Below the pieces are notes generated by a model that searched no databases, had not been told where the DNA came from, and saw only the letters and a list, made by a program, of their open reading frames with translations. 14,839 nucleotides of DNA from SIG578 sp045543635 (lineage in GTDB: Bacteria; Bacillota; Clostridia; Oscillospirales; Ruminococcaceae): NCBI GenBank assembly GCA_045543635.1, contig JAZQMT010000087.1, positions 1-14,839 of the forward strand, given 5' to 3'. This document shows, piece by piece, positions 12,008 through 14,839 of this stretch (position 1 is the first letter of the stretch; each line of letters opens with the position of its first letter). Both the position numbers and the translations under genes were made by a program.

Positions 12008-12036
12008 TTGACAAAAGAGAATACAAACTATAAAAT
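12008..12036 (+). promoter_or_regulatory. Consensus sigma-A promoter for the Cys4/repeat protein gene
   Basis: TTGACA (12008-12013), a perfect -35, is followed by a 17-nt spacer and TAAAAT (12031-12036). Expected start is near 12043, leaving a leader of about 70 nt before ATG 12113. This is the closest consensus match in the window and implies vegetative expression of the downstream orphan gene. Confidence 0.75.
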
Positions 12037-12112
12037 ATTATTAAGGATTTGCGCGATCAATCGTTTCTGTAATAAAATTAAATACTGTAAGCAGTGATTA
12101 GGAGAATGCATT

Positions 12113-12583
12113 ATGAAAGCTGTTTGCGATTTAAATTGTTTTGATTGCAAATTCGAAGACTGTGTTAATGACCGATTGGAAATAGGTGATTTCCGATCGG
12201 GGGAGGAATTGGATCGTGAGATAATGCGTGAGCGAAATCCCCGTAAAGCCCGCAAACTCTCGCAGCAGGCGCTGAAAAGAAAAAAGCAATACCATTCCGA
12301 GAATGAAACAGGAAAAAGAGCGTATGCGCAGGCATATTACCAGCTTAATCGTGAGCGATATGTGAAATATCGCCTTGAAAATCGTGAACGAAAAAGTGCC
12401 TATGATCGGGATTATTTCAGCCGCAATAAAGATGTTATTTGTGAAAAGCATAAAATTTACGGTCTGAAAAATAAAGAGCACCTGCGAGAGCGTCAGAAAG
12501 AATGGCGCGAAAAAAACAGAGAAAAAATCCGTTCCTACCAAAGAGAGTATTATCTCAGGAAAAAGCAACAAAAAGAGCAGTAA
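12113..12583 (+). CDS. Orphan protein with a Cys4 cluster and charged 15/11-residue repeats
   Basis: This 156-residue, very charged protein has two parts. Near the N-terminus, CDLNCFDCKFEDC places cysteines at 5, 9, 12 and 17 (C-x3-C-x2-C-x4-C), a plausible metal-binding knuckle. From about residue 55 to the end it is a Lys/Arg/Glu/Tyr-rich helix with a repeated pattern of aromatic, two residues, then Asn-basic-acidic (QLNRER, LENRER, SRNKDV, LKNKEH, EKNREK). The repeated Asn residues are at 64, 79, 90, 105, 120 and 135, spaced 15, 11, 15, 15 and 15. Such periods fit a right-handed coiled coil or repeat helix. I recall similar hypothetical proteins from gut Firmicutes and their mobile elements but cannot name a family. 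The ATG has TAGGAG at 12099-12104, eight nt upstream. A strong promoter and a terminator enclose it as a single-gene unit. Confidence 0.8.
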   Translation: MKAVCDLNCFDCKFEDCVNDRLEIGDFRSGEELDREIMRERNPRKARKLSQQALKRKKQYHSENETGKRAYAQAYYQLNRERYVKYRLENRERKSAYDRDYFSRNKDVICEKHKIYGLKNKEHLRERQKEWREKNREKIRSYQREYYLRKKQQKEQ

Positions 12584-12612
12584 AAAAGGCTTCCCATAGG
12601 GAAGCCTTTTTT
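12582..12612. terminator. Bidirectional terminator between the repeat-protein gene and ddh
   Basis: A perfect 14-bp stem (12582-12595 with 12599-12612) with a 3-nt loop has six A on one side and six T on the other, so it works on both strands. It overlaps the plus-strand stop codon and lies 2 nt from the ddh stop, serving both convergent genes. Confidence 0.95.
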
Positions 12613-12614
12613 CG

Positions 12615-13598
12615 TTATAAAAGTTTTTCTCGAAGCTCTGAGGCGCTTAAAGGAGAAAGGTATGCGGGAGGAATGTCAAAAACAGTCTTACAACCAAATT
12701 CACCTTTGTCAAAAAGGCGGGCAGCAGCTCTTGCATAAGCTAAAATAACGCTGGCAGTAAATTCGGGGTTTGAGTCTAATTTTAAGCTGTATTCAATGAT
12801 ATGTGCGTTCTCGCTCTCCCAGCCTGTTTTGCCGCTGCGAATAACAAATCCGCCATGGGGAAGATTGGAGTGATCACGACGCATTTCCTCTTGGGTTATA
12901 AAGGTAACACTTGTATCATAGTCAGCAAAATAGTTGGGCATAGAAACAATTTGTTGCTTAATTTTTTCTTTATCTGCGCCATCTGCCGCAACAACAAAAC
13001 AATCTCTTTTGTGCTTTTGGCGAGCGGTAAGCTCAGGATTAGCACCGCTTCTAACTGCCTCAAGCGCATCATCAATGGGAATAGTGTATTGGCGCGCATC
13101 CAAAACTCCCTCTATGCGGCGAATAGCATCGGAATGACCTTGGCTAACACCCTTGCCCCAGAATGTATAGTCCTTGCCATGGGGTAGAATAGCTGAGGAA
13201 TAAAGACGCGAAAGTGAGAACATTCCCGGGTCCCAGCCGCATGAAATAACAGCAACCGTTTCGCTGTTTTTTGCCACAGAGTCGACATTCTTAAAATGTT
13301 CGGGAATATTTGCGTGTGTATCAAAACTGTCAACAACATTGAAAAGTGACGCCAGTTGCGGTGTTTGTACCGGAAGATCGGTCGCACTTCCGCCGCACAA
13401 AATCATAACATCAATAGCATCCTTCATCGAAGCAGCTTTATCAATATGGTAAACGGGAACGCCTTCGGTAAGTATTTTAACAGCAGCAGGATCTCTGCGA
13501 GTAAAAACAGCAACTAAATTAACATCATCTGAATGTTTTATGGCACATTCTACCCCGCGTCCTAAATTGCCGTACCCGTAAATACCAACTCGTACCAT
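12615..13598 (-). CDS. ddh: meso-Diaminopimelate D-dehydrogenase
   Basis: This 327-residue protein matches the length (about 326) and motifs of Ddh, which reversibly aminates L-2-amino-6-oxopimelate (from tetrahydrodipicolinate) to meso-diaminopimelate using NADPH and ammonia. The N-terminal Rossmann motif is GIYGYGNLGRGVE (5-17). LCGGSATDLP (67-76), VDSFDTH (89-95), SCGWDPGMFSLSRLY (119-133), FWGKGVSQGHSDAIRRI (146-162) and PHGG near the end form the substrate pocket, and LKLDSNPEFTAS is typical of the C-terminus. The start at 13598 is set by AAAAGGAG (complement of 13607-13614) and by the Rossmann strand beginning at once; the frame extends 25 codons upstream into the promoter. It gives a one-step branch of lysine and peptidoglycan precursor synthesis. 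It is monocistronic, with its own promoter and terminator. Confidence 0.95.
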   Translation of the reverse strand: MVRVGIYGYGNLGRGVECAIKHSDDVNLVAVFTRRDPAAVKILTEGVPVYHIDKAASMKDAIDVMILCGGSATDLPVQTPQLASLFNVVDSFDTHANIPEHFKNVDSVAKNSETVAVISCGWDPGMFSLSRLYSSAILPHGKDYTFWGKGVSQGHSDAIRRIEGVLDARQYTIPIDDALEAVRSGANPELTARQKHKRDCFVVAADGADKEKIKQQIVSMPNYFADYDTSVTFITQEEMRRDHSNLPHGGFVIRSGKTGWESENAHIIEYSLKLDSNPEFTASVILAYARAAARLFDKGEFGCKTVFDIPPAYLSPLSASELREKLL

Positions 13599-13629
13599 AA
13601 ACAAGACTCCTTTTAATATTGTAACTGGC

Positions 13630-13658
13630 ATTATAACACTTTTCTTAAAAAAACACAA
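13630..13658 (-). promoter_or_regulatory. Sigma-A promoter of ddh
   Basis: On the minus strand, TTGTGT (complement of 13653-13658), a 17-nt spacer and a perfect TATAAT (complement of 13630-13635) with TGT before it (extended -10) lie about 30 nt from the ddh start. The short leader leaves no room for a lysine riboswitch. Confidence 0.75.
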
Positions 13659-13693
13659 TAAGAAAAGCTGCAAAAATGCATTTTTTTACTGTC

Positions 13694-13720
13694 ACCATAC
13701 AACCCGAAGAGTCATAAAAT
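13694..13720 (+). promoter_or_regulatory. Candidate mother-cell sigma promoter of cotJABC
   Basis: CATAAAAT (13713-13720) resembles the -10 of sigma-E and sigma-K promoters (CATA-type), with AC at 13694-13695 17 nt upstream, as in the short sigma-K -35. A sigma-E -35 (KMATATT) is only weakly matched by TCACCAT. Transcription would start near 13727, about 50 nt before cotJA. In Bacillus the cotJ operon is sigma-E dependent, which makes this the likely location. Confidence 0.4.
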
Positions 13721-13776
13721 GAAAGTAGACCGAAATAAAAACGGTCCCTTGTAAAATCGAAAGGAGCCAATCTAAA

Positions 13777-14001
13777 GTGGAAAGAAAAATGTCTGTTTGT
13801 TGCGGGCAGGATCACAGCCTTTCACAAAATAGAGGTCAAATGAACACTTCCTGCAACATTCCACAGTCTAAATGCTCCCTTGCAATGGCATATGTACCTT
13901 GGCAGAAGTGGGAGCCGCTTTATGAGGAAGAAAAAGCCTTAGCGGCAGGAACAGCATTTCCGTCGCTTGATTTGCCGTTTTGCGGAAGGGGGATCATATG
14001 A
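13777..14001 (+). CDS. cotJA: Spore coat-associated protein CotJA
   Basis: This 74-residue protein carries the CotJA core LAMAYVPWQKWEPLYEEEKA (35-54) followed by LAAGTAFPSLDLPF (55-68). CotJA is a small protein needed, with CotJC, for assembly in the inner part of the spore coat. The N-terminal third is variable and cysteine-containing (C8, C9, C26, C33), and the end has C69. The start is GTG 13777, about 10 nt after AAAGGAG (13760-13766); the in-frame ATG at 13789 is too far from that site. It is the first gene of the operon and its stop overlaps cotJB by 4 nt (ATGA). It is divergent from ddh. Confidence 0.9.
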   Translation: MERKMSVCCGQDHSLSQNRGQMNTSCNIPQSKCSLAMAYVPWQKWEPLYEEEKALAAGTAFPSLDLPFCGRGII

Positions 14002-14255
14002 TGAATGAAAGACAAAGAATGCTTAAAAGAGTGCAGATGTTTGATTTCATTCTCGATGAACTGAACCTCTTTTTAGACACTCATCCCAACGATCAAAATG
14101 CACTCGAATATTTTGCGCAGTATCAATATCTGAAGAATGATGCGACCAATCAGTATGAATCCAAATTCGGTCCCTTAAGAGCTGAAGATTTTGTCGGGGG
14201 TCAGGAATTTGACTGGATCAAAGGCCCATGGCCTTGGGAAAGCGAGGTAAAATAA
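13998..14255 (+). CDS. cotJB: Spore coat protein CotJB
   Basis: This 85-residue protein matches CotJB: RQRMLKRVQMFDFILDELNL is the conserved N-terminal helix, followed by LDTHPNDQNALEYFAQY and the C-terminal motif FDWIKGPWPWE (residues about 71-81). It is soluble and predicted helical, with no membrane segment, and its molecular role is not defined. The start ATG 13998 (or the adjacent ATG 14001) is set by GGAAGGGGG just upstream; a longer frame from TTG 13980 would start before that site. It overlaps cotJA by 4 nt and is followed by cotJC after 2 nt, so the three are co-expressed in the mother cell. Confidence 0.92.
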   Translation: MMNERQRMLKRVQMFDFILDELNLFLDTHPNDQNALEYFAQYQYLKNDATNQYESKFGPLRAEDFVGGQEFDWIKGPWPWESEVK

Positions 14256-14257
14256 GG

Positions 14258-14836
14258 ATGTGGACATATGATAAAAAACTACAATACCCTGTAAACATCA
14301 AAAACCCGAATCCTAAACTCGCTATGGCAATCATCTCGCAGCTTGGTGGTCCTGATGGAGAACTTGCTGCATCTATGCGTTATCTCAGCCAGCGTTACGC
14401 CGCGCCATATGATGAGGTAAAAGCCATTCTTACGGATGTTGGAAGTGAGGAACTTGGGCATATGGAAATGATCAGTGCTATCGTCTATCAGCTGACGCGT
14501 GATCTTTCGCCCGAGGACATAAAAAAATATGGATTTGAACCGTATTATGTCGACCACACTACCGGCATTTACCCCATTGCAGCCTCCGGCACCCCCTTTA
14601 CTGCTAAATATTTTCAGTCAAAAGGCGATGTTATAACCGATCTGCATGAGGATCTTGCAGCAGAGCAAAAGGCAAGAACGACCTATGATAACCTTCTGCG
14701 TATTGTAGACGATCCTGATGTCAAAGATCCACTGCGTTTCTTAAGAGAACGAGAAGTAGTTCATTTTCAACGCTTTGGTGAAGCACAACCAACAAAGTGG
14801 AATGACTACGGCGGAGCAGCTGACAAAACCGCTTGA
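14258..14836 (+). CDS. cotJC: Spore coat protein CotJC, manganese-catalase family
   Basis: This 192-residue protein (Bacillus CotJC is about 189) has the four-helix ferritin-like fold of manganese catalases. Candidate dinuclear-metal ligands are all present: Glu35 in GELAASMRYL, Glu65 and His68 in GSEELGHMEM, Glu136 in HEDLAAEQKAR, and Glu166 with His169 in REREVVHF. It may therefore break down hydrogen peroxide at the spore surface; in Bacillus a structural role in the coat is established. The start ATG 14258 begins with WTYDKKLQYPV, the family N-terminus, with GAGGT at 14244-14248; a longer frame from 14228 lies inside cotJB. The stop is 3 nt from the window edge, so the gene is complete, but its terminator is not seen. 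Confidence 0.95.
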   Translation: MWTYDKKLQYPVNIKNPNPKLAMAIISQLGGPDGELAASMRYLSQRYAAPYDEVKAILTDVGSEELGHMEMISAIVYQLTRDLSPEDIKKYGFEPYYVDHTTGIYPIAASGTPFTAKYFQSKGDVITDLHEDLAAEQKARTTYDNLLRIVDDPDVKDPLRFLREREVVHFQRFGEAQPTKWNDYGGAADKTA

Positions 14837-14839
14837 AAT

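Noticed and set aside
12131..12571. Minus-strand 146-residue hydrophobic-looking frame opposite the repeat-protein gene
   Set aside because: It is the complement of the Lys/Glu-rich codons, which reads as Phe/Leu-rich. The plus strand has a promoter, ribosome site, Cys cluster and terminator.
12801..13187. Plus-strand 128-residue frame opposite ddh
   Set aside because: ddh is unmistakable on the other strand; no ribosome site supports this frame.
13599..13776. Lysine riboswitch upstream of ddh
   Set aside because: The promoter leaves a leader of only about 25-30 nt, far too short for that RNA.
1..14839. CRISPR array, insertion sequence, tRNA or rRNA gene
   Set aside because: No regularly spaced direct repeats, transposase motifs, cloverleaf with T-loop consensus or rRNA signature segments were recognised by eye; a covariance-model scan was not possible.

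Overview
The window looks like chromosomal DNA of an endospore-forming, low-to-moderate GC Firmicute, most likely a clostridium. The evidence is a complete spoIIA operon, sigG, a cotJABC spore-coat operon, AGGAGG-type ribosome binding sites, frequent TTG/GTG starts and TATAAT-type promoters. The sequence alone does not support a species call. No tRNA, rRNA, CRISPR array, transposase or phage structural gene was seen.

Layout: 1-1256 (+) holds the end of maf overlapping a full lipoate-protein ligase. 1257-1471 is a control region with a terminator-like hairpin and a second hairpin that buries the sigG ribosome binding site. 1472-2242 (+) is sigG with a TTG start. 2237-3712 (-) is spoIIAA-spoIIAB-sigF, convergent with sigG and overlapping its 3' end by 6 nt. 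3744-8437 (-) is a housekeeping operon: strong promoter, zinc-ribbon membrane protein, valS, folC, terminator. 8466-8822 (+) is a small DUF2752-like membrane protein sharing a two-way terminator with acpP (8870-9100, -). 9101-9451 is a regulatory interval between acpP and a divergent LysR-type regulator (9452-10357, +). Downstream of the regulator lie a short formyltransferase and a serine-acetyltransferase-like hexapeptide enzyme with overlapping ends (10450-11675, +). 11676-12112 carries an orphan 51-residue basic protein gene (-), two strong hairpins and a consensus promoter. 12113-12583 (+) encodes an orphan protein with four cysteines and 15/11-residue charged repeats. 12615-13598 (-) is meso-diaminopimelate dehydrogenase with its own promoter, and 13777-14836 (+) is cotJA-cotJB-cotJC.

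How the parts fit: SpoIIAA, SpoIIAB and SigF form the first forespore-specific switch (anti-anti-sigma, anti-sigma kinase, sigma), and SigG is the next sigma factor in the same compartment. Having them tail to tail, with sigG separated from spoIIGA-sigE, differs from the Bacillus arrangement. Ddh supplies lysine and meso-diaminopimelate, used in wall and cortex peptidoglycan. CotJ proteins belong to the mother-cell coat programme. ValS, FolC, AcpP and LplA are general housekeeping functions.

The least explained parts are the formyltransferase/acetyltransferase pair beside the LysR regulator, the self-contained Cys4/repeat-protein cassette, and the 51-residue basic protein. The best-supported regulatory observation is the sigG leader hairpin.
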